Shown here piece by piece: positions 26,543 to 34,233 of a stretch of 64,000 nucleotides of DNA; positions within the stretch are counted from its first letter, which is position 1; every line of letters starts with the position of its first letter. Source of the DNA: Colicola sp016286205 (GTDB lineage Bacteria; Bacteroidota; Bacteroidia; Bacteroidales; Paludibacteraceae). Below the pieces are notes generated by a model, which was not told where the DNA came from, ran no database searches, and worked only from the letters and a program-made list of their open reading frames with translations. The translations under genes were made by a program, and so were the position numbers. The stretch is from NCBI GenBank assembly GCA_016286205.1, contig JAEESF010000011.1, forward strand, positions 1 through 64,000, read 5' to 3'.

Positions 26543-26616
26543 GATTTTCTACGAAAAAATATCGTCTGTGCTTGTACAAGCGTATTTTTTTGTTGAAAAG
26601 ATTGATGTTTGCAGTT

Positions 26617-27264
26617 TTATATATCGGGAGGAGGAAAATACAATTGGTCACGCTTTATAAAAGCTAACTCAAGTATATTCTTCTCCATACGGCGATGCGG
26701 ACGAATAGTAAATGCAGACACAATCGGTTCGAAGGATATTTCTTCTGGCTGTTGAGGTTGCAGGGCTTGTTGTTTTGCAGCCTCTTCTTTTAATTGGCGA
26801 TAAATCGCGACGTAGGTATATTGGTAGAAACGGGAATAAGGCTTCATGCCCGGTTCCGGCTTGGCGCCGCCTTTGAAAACCCTGAAATAATGGTTGAAGA
26901 AACGGATCCGCCATTCGAGTGCTTCGATGGAATGGTCATGCTCGAGGGCATGTGCCTGACGCTGCGCCTCTTTGATCAGTTCGCGGTTCGCCACACAGGC
27001 TGCCGACCAGTGTTTCGGGAAGTGGTAGATATAGAGTTCGTGAAGACCTTTACGGAAACGCGACGGTCTTACTACAACGCGCTTTTTGTATTTTTGGCCT
27101 TCATCATAGCGATCCATGGCACCCCGAATTGATGCGATGCCACGGACTGTATGAAAATATCGCACGCCTCTGGTGTGAGGGGTGGCGTCCGAAGGAAGAG
27201 AGGCGAAACACATTCCTCTGTCTTCTAAACGAGCAATAATTATACTTTTCAAATGCCGCGACAT
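26617..27264 (-). CDS. hypothetical protein, 215 aa
   Basis: ATG at 27264 is used; an upstream TTG two codons earlier is unlikely. The protein is basic, with many Arg, Lys and His, no signal peptide and no membrane helix. It has an Ala/Gln-rich stretch (EEAAKQQALQPQQPEE) near residues 160-176. I do not recognise it. It stands alone with its own promoter and a leader of about 95 nt. Between it and fbp (26502-26616) there is a 12-bp perfect palindrome, GCTTGTACAAGC (26570-26581). Confidence 0.65.
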   Translation of the reverse strand: MSRHLKSIIIARLEDRGMCFASLPSDATPHTRGVRYFHTVRGIASIRGAMDRYDEGQKYKKRVVVRPSRFRKGLHELYIYHFPKHWSAACVANRELIKEAQRQAHALEHDHSIEALEWRIRFFNHYFRVFKGGAKPEPGMKPYSRFYQYTYVAIYRQLKEEAAKQQALQPQQPEEISFEPIVSAFTIRPHRRMEKNILELAFIKRDQLYFPPPDI

Positions 27265-27361
27265 AGACAATCCTAGACTTTGTTCTTTCTTATATTATGA
27301 TAAACAGCTATATTTCAATGATTTATAATAAAATTTCTATATTTCAAATTCAAATCCGCTG

Positions 27362-27392
27362 CAAAGGTACTACAAAAAAATGACATTTCCAA
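27362..27392 (-). promoter_or_regulatory. promoter of the 215-aa hypothetical gene
   Basis: Minus strand: TTG (27392-27390), 20 bp, then TACCTTTG (27369-27362). The -33 triplet lies inside the terminator hairpin of the upstream methyltransferase/HNH operon, so the two signals share DNA. Confidence 0.65.
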
Positions 27393-27414
27393 ATTTTTGC
27401 GTTTGGAAATGTCA
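27374..27414 (-). terminator. strong terminator of the methyltransferase/HNH operon
   Basis: TGACATTTCCAAA (27381-27393) and TTTGGAAATGTCA (27402-27414) form a perfect 13-bp stem with an 8-nt loop. On the minus strand it is followed by seven T (27380-27374). It lies 28 bp after the HNH stop codon and closes the operon. Confidence 0.85.
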
Positions 27415-27441
27415 TTAAAATTGCAAAAGTGGTATTTTCTA

Positions 27442-28557
27442 TTATTTGCTGCTTTTACGGCGGTTACAGTCGCGGCAAAGCATCTGACAGTTGGAGGCAA
27501 TCGTTCGTCCGCCTTCCACCCAAGGGGTGATATGATCGGCTTCCATGACCTCGATATCAAACGCTTTGCCGCAGATGGCACATTTGCCGCCTTGGCGCTC
27601 GTAGACTTCGCGACGTGTGTTAGTGTCGAAGGCACGAATGCCAAGATGATGCTCATCGCCATCCAAAATATAGGCAAAGATGCCAGGCTTCTTCTGAACG
27701 TCGGAGTCAGCCATCAGTTTGGACATTTGCTTGTCAATTGCCGTAGCGGTGAGTGTAGTATCTTTATGACGATTGTACAGCAGTCCCCATTCGACACCTT
27801 TCATCTCCTTTTTATACTTACGTCCAAAGAGTTTGTCCTCCCAATGGATAACATCCTGATAATACTGCCAAATTTCATCAGCATCCGTATCGTGCTGATG
27901 GTCGCACATATATTGCTCGATGGACTTTCCTTGTTTGTCACCAATCCATTTGAGAGCTTTCTCAAAATAATCTTGTCGGATAGTGGAACCACTCATGAAG
28001 TCCGAACCAATTTTGTAGGCTACGCAGCCTGTTTTAGAGAAGCGGCGCTTTGCTTGCGTTACCCACGAACCCGAATAAATTGCGTTTCGGATCTCCTGGT
28101 CAGTCAGTTTCTCTCCGGCGATATTGATGGTTTGGAACCATTTGAGTTTTTCTTCGTCTGAGCCCTCGCAGATATATACTTGCAGTTTGTAGTCCAAAAT
28201 TCGATTTTGTTGGTCGATGGTCATGTTGTTGAACCCAAGCAAGTTACCATCGAAAACCATCATGTATTCGCCTGCGATAAACGAACAAATGGAAATCGTG
28301 CGTTGCTGACCGTCCAATAATTCATATTGGTCATTGCCGACACGCACCCAATACATCACATTCAGCGGAAAATTCTGCCACACAGTATCCATGACGGCAT
28401 TACGTTTCTTTTCGTCGTAGACGAACTCGCGTTGGTACTTTGGACGAATATTCAGACGTCCGCCATAACCAGTAATTCCCTCCTCTTGAATACTGAGGTC
28501 CTCGTAACTCGCGCACAGGTCGCGGATTGTAATTTCGTGCAAATCTATTTTCATCAT
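27442..28557 (-). CDS. DUF262-HNH nuclease, partner of the methyltransferase
   Basis: This 371-residue protein has an N-terminal DUF262 (ParB-like nuclease fold) domain with RPKYQREFVYDEKKR and the hallmark LLDGQQRT. It ends in an HNH nuclease domain (about 315-371): CAICG, ADHITPWVEGGRT, CRDCNRRK, a zinc-bound McrA-like type. In GmrSD and BrxU, DUF262 is the NTP-dependent sensor or nuclease of modification-dependent restriction. Here the usual DUF1524 partner is replaced by a CxxC-type HNH. Its ATG overlaps the methyltransferase stop by 4 bp. It is probably the restriction half of a restriction-modification pair. Target site and cofactor are unknown. Confidence 0.85.
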   Translation of the reverse strand: MMKIDLHEITIRDLCASYEDLSIQEEGITGYGGRLNIRPKYQREFVYDEKKRNAVMDTVWQNFPLNVMYWVRVGNDQYELLDGQQRTISICSFIAGEYMMVFDGNLLGFNNMTIDQQNRILDYKLQVYICEGSDEEKLKWFQTINIAGEKLTDQEIRNAIYSGSWVTQAKRRFSKTGCVAYKIGSDFMSGSTIRQDYFEKALKWIGDKQGKSIEQYMCDHQHDTDADEIWQYYQDVIHWEDKLFGRKYKKEMKGVEWGLLYNRHKDTTLTATAIDKQMSKLMADSDVQKKPGIFAYILDGDEHHLGIRAFDTNTRREVYERQGGKCAICGKAFDIEVMEADHITPWVEGGRTIASNCQMLCRDCNRRKSSK

Positions 28558-29639
28558 GGCTTTATTGTTTTTTTGCGGATAAGCATTCTATGGTATGTCT
28601 TTTGACAAAGAATCCCTTTGTACATAATTTGACGAGATTTGTACTCTTTGAAATATGAGCACTTTCTAAAGGTTTCCAATTCTATTGCTGGCTCACAACA
28701 ACCGACAATCTCAAATTGATCAGAATTGAATTTATCCATAAATGTAATAGGAACACCCATTACTCCACCGTAATTTTTTGGAATATCTGCGCTTACGTTT
28801 ACATTGATGGCATCATAATTGGCATAGTGCGGATTTTCAATTTCATTGTATTCCCGTATTAGATCCATCTGCTCGTGCCTTTGTGGATTGTCCATATTAG
28901 TATACCATCTAACGCCTTTAACCCTAATGTATTTCACTCCATTTTCATCTATTCTACACCCAGCCGCATCTAAAGGATAGGAATCAGGAACTCTAAATTC
29001 TCTATCTCCACTATGGATACTTACTCCCATCCATAACTTGTTGCTATTTATCAAGGGGAAGACCTCCTTGTAAGTCACAGCATTTACATTTCCAATTATT
29101 AGAAACAGCTTATTGTATTTAACTAATTGGGCGATATATTCTCGAAAAAGAGAAAAAGGAGGGTTAGTTACAACTATATCGGCCTCTTCCAATAATTTTA
29201 CGCACTCTTCAGAACGAAAATCACCATTCTCTTTCAATATGGAAATGACATTTTTGTCATTTTGCATAAGGTATTGGACGTCTGCCAAATTGATTGCCCC
29301 ATCACCATTGACATCCGTAACTTCGGTGATCTCTACTTTGTAGGCAATCTTTTTAGGGTCATCAACAGTATCCCCAAAGTCTAAAAGTAATTCATTACCG
29401 GAAACAGGCGAACCATCATAGCACGTAGCAATCAGTTTCTTGAGACCGAGCGCGTTGAAGTTGAGCGCAAAATATTTGAAGAAATTGCTCTCATAGGGGT
29501 CATCACAATTACAGAGAACGACTTTGTCTTTGAAATAGTGCTTGTAATACTTGACTTCTTTAGCAATGTCATCAAATTGCGTATAGAACTCATCTTTTCT
29601 TGCTACTCTTGCAGCATTTAGAGTGTTTCTTTGGGGCAT
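28554..29639 (-). CDS. EcoRI-family adenine-specific DNA methyltransferase
   Basis: This 361-residue protein has the N6-adenine methyltransferase motif VVTNPPFSLFREY (NPPF) near residue 159. The N-terminal block RKDEFYTQFDDIAKEV and the order of elements match the EcoRI methylase family. A surface insertion near residues 109-125 reads DVNGDGAINLADVQYLM, which looks like a calcium-binding dockerin or EF-hand loop. I recall similar segments in relatives but cannot check. The downstream nuclease overlaps by 4 bp, so it likely protects the host against that nuclease. A 300-nt structured leader precedes it. Confidence 0.88.
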   Translation of the reverse strand: MPQRNTLNAARVARKDEFYTQFDDIAKEVKYYKHYFKDKVVLCNCDDPYESNFFKYFALNFNALGLKKLIATCYDGSPVSGNELLLDFGDTVDDPKKIAYKVEITEVTDVNGDGAINLADVQYLMQNDKNVISILKENGDFRSEECVKLLEEADIVVTNPPFSLFREYIAQLVKYNKLFLIIGNVNAVTYKEVFPLINSNKLWMGVSIHSGDREFRVPDSYPLDAAGCRIDENGVKYIRVKGVRWYTNMDNPQRHEQMDLIREYNEIENPHYANYDAINVNVSADIPKNYGGVMGVPITFMDKFNSDQFEIVGCCEPAIELETFRKCSYFKEYKSRQIMYKGILCQKTYHRMLIRKKTIKP

Positions 29640-29640
29640 G

Positions 29641-29945
29641 GACTGATAGCTTTTTTGCGACTATCAATCCGTAATAGCACAATAAGAAAAGGTGAGCTCC
29701 TTATCGTGCGCCAAGGTAACCCGCCAAGGAGACCTCACCTCAATCCAAGGAACCCACCGAATGGTGTAAGCCCTATTATCGATTGAGGTAAAGGCTCCAT
29801 ATGCGGAACCTTACTAATTATTTCTGTGTTTTATCTCCGTTTAACTTGGCGGGTTTTCGGCGACACGAAATAATAGTCAGCTTAATTATTTTAATATGTC
29901 TTAGCGCGACGCCTCGCGCTGTATTTGTCTTGCAAAACCTTTGCG
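29641..29945 (-). ncRNA. structured leader or non-coding RNA, about 300 nt, class unknown
   Basis: There is no open frame here, but the minus-strand transcript has many perfect helices. These include AGCGCG/CGCGCT, an 11-bp AACCCGCCAAG/CTTGGCGGGTT, a 9-bp ACCTCAATC/GATTGAGGT and a 10-bp GCACGATAAG/CTTATTGTGC. GGTGAG-CTCCTT can also pair with AAGGAGCTCACC, which would make a pseudoknot and compete with the last helix. CCTTGG occurs three times. A final hairpin (TGATAG/CTATCA) ends next to the methyltransferase ATG. It does not show the conserved cores of tmRNA, RNase P RNA or SRP RNA. It may be a cis-regulatory switch or an RNA part of the system. The interval 29957-30016 towards the next promoter holds nothing clear. 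Confidence 0.6.
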
Positions 29946-29979
29946 GTGCAAAGGTACAACTTTTTTCGGATATATGCAA
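29937..29979 (-). promoter_or_regulatory. promoter of the structured RNA/methyltransferase operon, mirrored -7 box
   Basis: Minus strand: TTG (29979-29977, in TTGCATAT), 20 bp, then TACCTTTG (29956-29949). ACCTTTGC (29937-29944) and GCAAAGGT (29948-29955) form a perfect 8-bp inverted repeat with spacer GGT. Transcription should begin inside it, about 300 nt before the methyltransferase ATG. Confidence 0.75.
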
Positions 29980-30016
29980 ATTTTTACGAAAAAAAGCGAA
30001 AAAAGTTCGCGCGCGC

Positions 30017-30047
30017 TTGCATATGTGAAATAAAAGTAGTATTTTTG
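30017..30047 (+). promoter_or_regulatory. promoter of the 30131-36977 gene run
   Basis: TTG (30017-30019, in TTGCATAT), 20 bp, then TATTTTTG (30040-30047). The leader of about 75 nt has no clear structure. It resembles the glmS promoter closely in both boxes. Confidence 0.75.
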
Positions 30048-30130
30048 CAGCCGAAATTGGGTATTATGGCTTTTTGCGGCCGAAAGAGTGCCCTGATGAT
30101 AAAAGAAAATCAATAAAAAATCAAATAGTT

Positions 30131-30517
30131 ATGACTACTGGAGGAAAAGTTTTTACATGGATTTCGGTCATTGCCGTATTGGCATTGGGCCTGTACATCT
30201 ACTTTAAGTTCTGCTTCGTATATGCCGATGGCGTGAATGAAGGAGATATCAACTATTTCCAAAAAGAAGGTTGGTTATTCAAGACCTACGAAGGCAAGAT
30301 GATTCAGACAGGTCTGAAGAATACCAAGGTGCAAGGCTCGATTCAGTCGAACGAATTTAAGTTCTCGGTAGTGGACGAGCGCGTGGCACAAAAATTGAAC
30401 GAAGGCGCCAATACAGGCGTTAAACTCCACTGGAAACGCTACAGAGGTACTCTGCCATGGCGTGGCAACAGCCAGTTTATCGTTGATAGCGTCTATACTG
30501 CAAAACCGAAACAATAG
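30131..30517 (+). CDS. small inner-membrane protein, 128 aa
   Basis: ATG at 30131 is chosen (MTTGGKVFTWISVIAV); the longer frame upstream lacks support. One N-terminal membrane helix (about 7-28) is followed by a soluble extracytoplasmic domain with GWLFKTYEGKM and RYRGTLPWRGNSQFIV. Similar short proteins are common in Bacteroidales, sometimes mislabelled as 6-phosphogluconate dehydrogenase; I see no such domain. It precedes the acyl-CoA ligase by 15 nt and shares its promoter. Function unknown. Confidence 0.75.
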   Translation: MTTGGKVFTWISVIAVLALGLYIYFKFCFVYADGVNEGDINYFQKEGWLFKTYEGKMIQTGLKNTKVQGSIQSNEFKFSVVDERVAQKLNEGANTGVKLHWKRYRGTLPWRGNSQFIVDSVYTAKPKQ

Positions 30518-30532
30518 TATTCTGAGTCAACT

Positions 30533-32212
30533 ATGATGACAGAAGAGAAATATAATTTTGTCAAGTACTTCGAGCGCTCGTTTCGCGAGAACTGGGACGC
30601 AGAAGCTGTGACTGACTATGGCACAGACGTGACGCTGACCTATGGCCAGTTGGCCACGAAGATTGCCAAACTGCATATCTTGTTCAAAGAGTGTGGCATC
30701 AAGAAGAATGACAAGATAGCAGTAATGGGCCGTAACAATAGCAATTGGGTGGCTGTCTATCTGGCGACAGTTACTTATGGCGCGATTATTGTACCTATTC
30801 TGCAGGATTTTCATGCCAATGATGCCATTCATATTGTCAATCATTCGGAGTCCAAACTGCTCTTTATCAGCAATCTGAACTGGGAAGGCATCGAACTGGA
30901 CCAGATTCCGAACGTGCTGGTCGCTGTTAGTTTGAACGATTGGCATCCGTTCTCTTTGACGCTAGATCCGAAGAAGATCAGCCTGGAGGGCATAAATGCG
31001 CTGTTCCACAAGCGTTATCCGAAAGGTTATACCGCAGCCGACGTGCGCTACGAGGAGCGTCCGAATAGCGAAATTGGTTCAATCAACTATACCAGTGGTA
31101 CAACCGGTTTTAGCAAAGGCGTTATCATGCCTCTCAATGGTCTGGCAGGCAATATCCGTTACGGCATCGAGTCGCATCTGACTTTCCGCGGTGCGCGCCA
31201 CGTGGCTTTCCTTCCATTGGCTCACGCGTACGGATGTGCATTTGACTTCTTGGCTTGCCTGGCTGCCGGAGGACACTCCTATCTGGTAGGCCGTACTCCT
31301 TCGCCGAAGATCTTGCTACAGGCTTTTGCGGAAGTGAAACCGACATTGATTCTCTCCGTACCTTTGATTCTGGAGAAGATATACAAGAAGATGATTGTTC
31401 CGCAGATTCAGAAACCGCCTGTAAGTTGGGTGCTCAAAGTGCCATTCTTGGATGAAGTGGTATGCGGCAAGATTCGCGAACAATTGGTACAGGCTTTTGG
31501 CGGCGAGTTCAAACAGATCATCATTGGTGGCGCTCCGTTGAATCCGGAAGTGGAGGCGTTCCTCAATCGCATCAAGTTCCCAATGTCGGTGGGCTATGGT
31601 ATGACCGAATGTGCTCCGCTTATATGCTTCACTCAGTATGAGGATGGCAGCAAGCAGTATTCGTGCGGCAGACCGTTACCGGGTATCATGGAAGTGAAAG
31701 TACTGGATCCGAACGAAGATGGAATTGGCGAGATTGTAACGCGTGGCGAGAATACCATGACCGGCTACTTCAAGAATCCGAAAGCCACCAAGGAGTCGTT
31801 CACCAAAGATGGTTGGCTACGTACAGGCGATTTGGGACTGATAGACGAGGATGGCTTCCTCTTCATCAAAGGACGTTGCAAGACTATGCTGCTCGGCCCG
31901 AGTGGACAGAATATCTATCCGGAAGAGATAGAGGCCAAAATCAACAATATGCCTTACGTGTTGGAATCATTGGTTCTGCAGCAAGAAGACAATCGCCTTG
32001 TAGCCCTTGTTTGTCCGGATTACAACGAAGTGGACGCAAGTGGCATGACGCGCGAGCAGTTTGACGAATATATGGAGGATGCGCGCAAACAGGTTAACTC
32101 TGAATTGGCGGCGTACGAGCAGATTGCGATTGTCAAACTCTATCCGCACGAGTTTGAGAAGACACCGAAGAAATCGATTAAGCGATTCTTGTACACAAAT
32201 ATGGTGAAATAG
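30533..32212 (+). CDS. AMP-forming acyl-CoA synthetase (long-chain type)
   Basis: This 559-residue adenylate-forming enzyme has the AMP-binding loop YTSGTTGFSKGV (near residue 187). It also has GYGMTECAP, LRTGDLGLIDEDGFLFIKGR and a C-terminal Lys motif (KTPKKSIKRF). These enzymes activate fatty acids as acyl-AMP and then acyl-CoA or acyl-ACP. It should act at the inner membrane. coaX begins two bases after its stop; pantothenate kinase starts CoA synthesis, so the pairing is sensible. The chain length used is not evident. Confidence 0.88.
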   Translation: MMTEEKYNFVKYFERSFRENWDAEAVTDYGTDVTLTYGQLATKIAKLHILFKECGIKKNDKIAVMGRNNSNWVAVYLATVTYGAIIVPILQDFHANDAIHIVNHSESKLLFISNLNWEGIELDQIPNVLVAVSLNDWHPFSLTLDPKKISLEGINALFHKRYPKGYTAADVRYEERPNSEIGSINYTSGTTGFSKGVIMPLNGLAGNIRYGIESHLTFRGARHVAFLPLAHAYGCAFDFLACLAAGGHSYLVGRTPSPKILLQAFAEVKPTLILSVPLILEKIYKKMIVPQIQKPPVSWVLKVPFLDEVVCGKIREQLVQAFGGEFKQIIIGGAPLNPEVEAFLNRIKFPMSVGYGMTECAPLICFTQYEDGSKQYSCGRPLPGIMEVKVLDPNEDGIGEIVTRGENTMTGYFKNPKATKESFTKDGWLRTGDLGLIDEDGFLFIKGRCKTMLLGPSGQNIYPEEIEAKINNMPYVLESLVLQQEDNRLVALVCPDYNEVDASGMTREQFDEYMEDARKQVNSELAAYEQIAIVKLYPHEFEKTPKKSIKRFLYTNMVK

Positions 32213-32213
32213 G

Positions 32214-32954
32214 ATGAATCTTTGTATCGATCAGGGAAATAGCCGCACCAAAGTGGCGCTGATGACGGACGAAGGACAGATAATCAACCATTTTATCTAT
32301 AAGACCTTCTCCTCAGCCGACGTAGAACGGCTATTCGAACTGTATCCGATATCGGATTCCATCATTTCGTCGGTCATCAATATTGAACCCGCCATAGTCA
32401 ATACGCTGAATCGCTGCTCCAAGCACTTTGTGCTGTTCGACCACAATACACCCGTGCCTATCCGTAATGCTTACGATACGCCGGAAACCTTGGGACAAGA
32501 CCGATTGGCGGCTTCGGTGGGAGCCATGAGGCTTTGCCCAAACGAAAATTTGCTGATTATAGATGCAGGCTCGGCTATTACATACGATTTTGTGTCGGCC
32601 GAAGGCGAATATATGGGAGGCAACATCGCTCCTGGACTGAAGATGCGCTTCACCATCTTGCAACGCATGACCAAGAAACTACCACTTGTGGACCCGGAAG
32701 AAAACGAACTGATTCCGCTGTTTGGCAAGAATACGCGCGATGCTATTGCTGCGGGAGTGATTCGCGGCGTGGCCTACGAAGTAAAAGGGTATATGCGCAC
32801 TCTCAAAGATCGAATGCCGCATTTCCAGACTTTCCTAACAGGCGGTAACGCACCATACATATTGAATAATGTGCGCAGAGAAATGCACTACGAGAAAAAT
32901 CTTGTGCTGATGGGACTGAATTCAATTTTGGTATTTAACAAGAATGAAAATTAG
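32214..32954 (+). CDS. coaX: type III pantothenate kinase
   Basis: This 246-residue protein phosphorylates pantothenate in the first step of CoA synthesis. The ASKHA-fold motifs are clear: CIDQGNSRTKVAL at the N-terminus, DTPETLGQDRLAA, and the catalytic IIDAGSAITYD. GGNIAPGLKMR is the pantothenate-site block. Length is normal. Type III enzymes are not feedback-inhibited by CoA. The next gene starts 11 bp inside its 3' end. Confidence 0.95.
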   Translation: MNLCIDQGNSRTKVALMTDEGQIINHFIYKTFSSADVERLFELYPISDSIISSVINIEPAIVNTLNRCSKHFVLFDHNTPVPIRNAYDTPETLGQDRLAASVGAMRLCPNENLLIIDAGSAITYDFVSAEGEYMGGNIAPGLKMRFTILQRMTKKLPLVDPEENELIPLFGKNTRDAIAAGVIRGVAYEVKGYMRTLKDRMPHFQTFLTGGNAPYILNNVRREMHYEKNLVLMGLNSILVFNKNEN

Positions 32955-34164
32955 AACAATCATACTATATATAGCGCTCTTGTCGAGCGGTGTGATGTGG
33001 GGACAGAACATGACTAGTTCTCCCTTCTCGCGTCACGCCTATGGCGACCTGAACGAGAATGTGCCGACAGGCTATCGTGGAATGGGTGGAGTAGGCATTG
33101 GTATGCGTAGCAACAAGGCTATTTGCCCTGCTCAGCCTGCTTCATACACCGCTTGCGACTCGCTGACATTCATGATGGATGTGGCTGCTTGCGTCAACTG
33201 GAGTCGTTATCAAGATGCTAGCGGTGTACGCAACAAGGCAAACGGTAACCTGGAATACCTAACTATGCAATTCCCTATCTGGAAGCGTTGGATAGCTTTC
33301 TCCGTGGGACTGTTGCCGTATAGTTCAGTGGGTTATGACATCGTTCTTTCCGATTCGCTCAATTCGGACTACCACTATACAAAGACCTACAGCGGAACAG
33401 GTAATATCAGCGAGGTATATGGCGGCTTGAGTTTCAATGTCCTGGATTGGTTTGCCGTAGGAGCGAACGTATATTATATGTGGGGCGACCTGAATCACCT
33501 ACGCGCTTTGTCGTTTGAAGAGACGGGCCTGAATCCAACTATTCAAGACGAGATGTTGAGCGTTAGTAGTGTCCGCTTGCGCTATGGTGCGCAGTTCTTC
33601 CATACTTGGGGAAACCACACGATTAATCTGGGAGCCATCTTCGAGCAGAAGATGAAACTGAATAGCGACCTCATTATTATAGAGACGCAGACAGAGGATT
33701 CGATTCCTATCTATCGAGATGGTTGGCAACTACCGATGGTTTATGGCGTAGGCGCCAGTTACACTTGGGCAAACCGTTTGACTCTCGGCTTTGATTTTGA
33801 GCGCCAATGTATGGCTTCTGCGTTGTATAATGGTTTTCCGGGTAGTTGGAGCGGCTTGCAAGACCGCAATCGTTATGCCTTTGGTGCAGAGTATCGTCAC
33901 AATGCGCAAGGACGCAAATATGTGGAGCGTATGATTTGGCGTGCGGGTCTGAGCGTGCAAGACGAATATCTGGCATCGATTGGAGCCAAGAAGATAACCG
34001 CCTCTATCGGTTTCGGCTTCCCGCTCTATACCATAGGAACGGTCATCAATACGACGGTTGAGTACTCTCACCGTGGCTCTGTGACAGGTCTCGAGGACAA
34101 TGCACTACGTTTGACTATCGGCGCTTCGATAGGCGAGAACTGGTTCTTCAAACGCAAACTGTAA
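32944..34164 (+). CDS. outer-membrane beta-barrel protein
   Basis: This 406-residue protein has a signal peptide (1-20, ending MWGQ) and repeated amphipathic, aromatic-rich strands typical of a porin or FadL-like barrel. The C-terminus is GENWFFKRKL. The motif RGMGGVGIGMRSNKAICPAQPAS near residue 40 resembles an N-terminal hatch in FadL-type proteins. It overlaps coaX by 11 bp and precedes the TPR gene and lptC, an arrangement seen in other Bacteroidales. Hydrophobic-compound transport is possible, given the acyl-CoA ligase upstream, but is inferred. Confidence 0.75.
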   Translation: MKIRTIILYIALLSSGVMWGQNMTSSPFSRHAYGDLNENVPTGYRGMGGVGIGMRSNKAICPAQPASYTACDSLTFMMDVAACVNWSRYQDASGVRNKANGNLEYLTMQFPIWKRWIAFSVGLLPYSSVGYDIVLSDSLNSDYHYTKTYSGTGNISEVYGGLSFNVLDWFAVGANVYYMWGDLNHLRALSFEETGLNPTIQDEMLSVSSVRLRYGAQFFHTWGNHTINLGAIFEQKMKLNSDLIIIETQTEDSIPIYRDGWQLPMVYGVGASYTWANRLTLGFDFERQCMASALYNGFPGSWSGLQDRNRYAFGAEYRHNAQGRKYVERMIWRAGLSVQDEYLASIGAKKITASIGFGFPLYTIGTVINTTVEYSHRGSVTGLEDNALRLTIGASIGENWFFKRKL

Positions 34165-34168
34165 CACT

Positions 34169-34185
34169 TTGGCACGGTTATTGAA
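34169..34185 (+). promoter_or_regulatory. sigma-54-like site before the TPR gene
   Basis: TTGGCACG, GTTA, TTGAA has the sigma-54 spacing (GG 34171, GA 34183). The -12 box lacks the invariant C. It is an exact -24 box with a defective -12 box and may be weak or a decayed site. Confidence 0.35.
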
Positions 34186-34233
34186 ACACCTAATTTGACA
34201 ACGAATATTTAATCACTAAAAAATTATACTATT

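Noticed and set aside
29641..29945. tmRNA, RNase P RNA, SRP RNA or a cobalamin riboswitch
   Set aside because: The conserved cores of these RNAs are not present on either strand. A short likeness to the B12 box on the plus strand is not backed by the rest of the motif.
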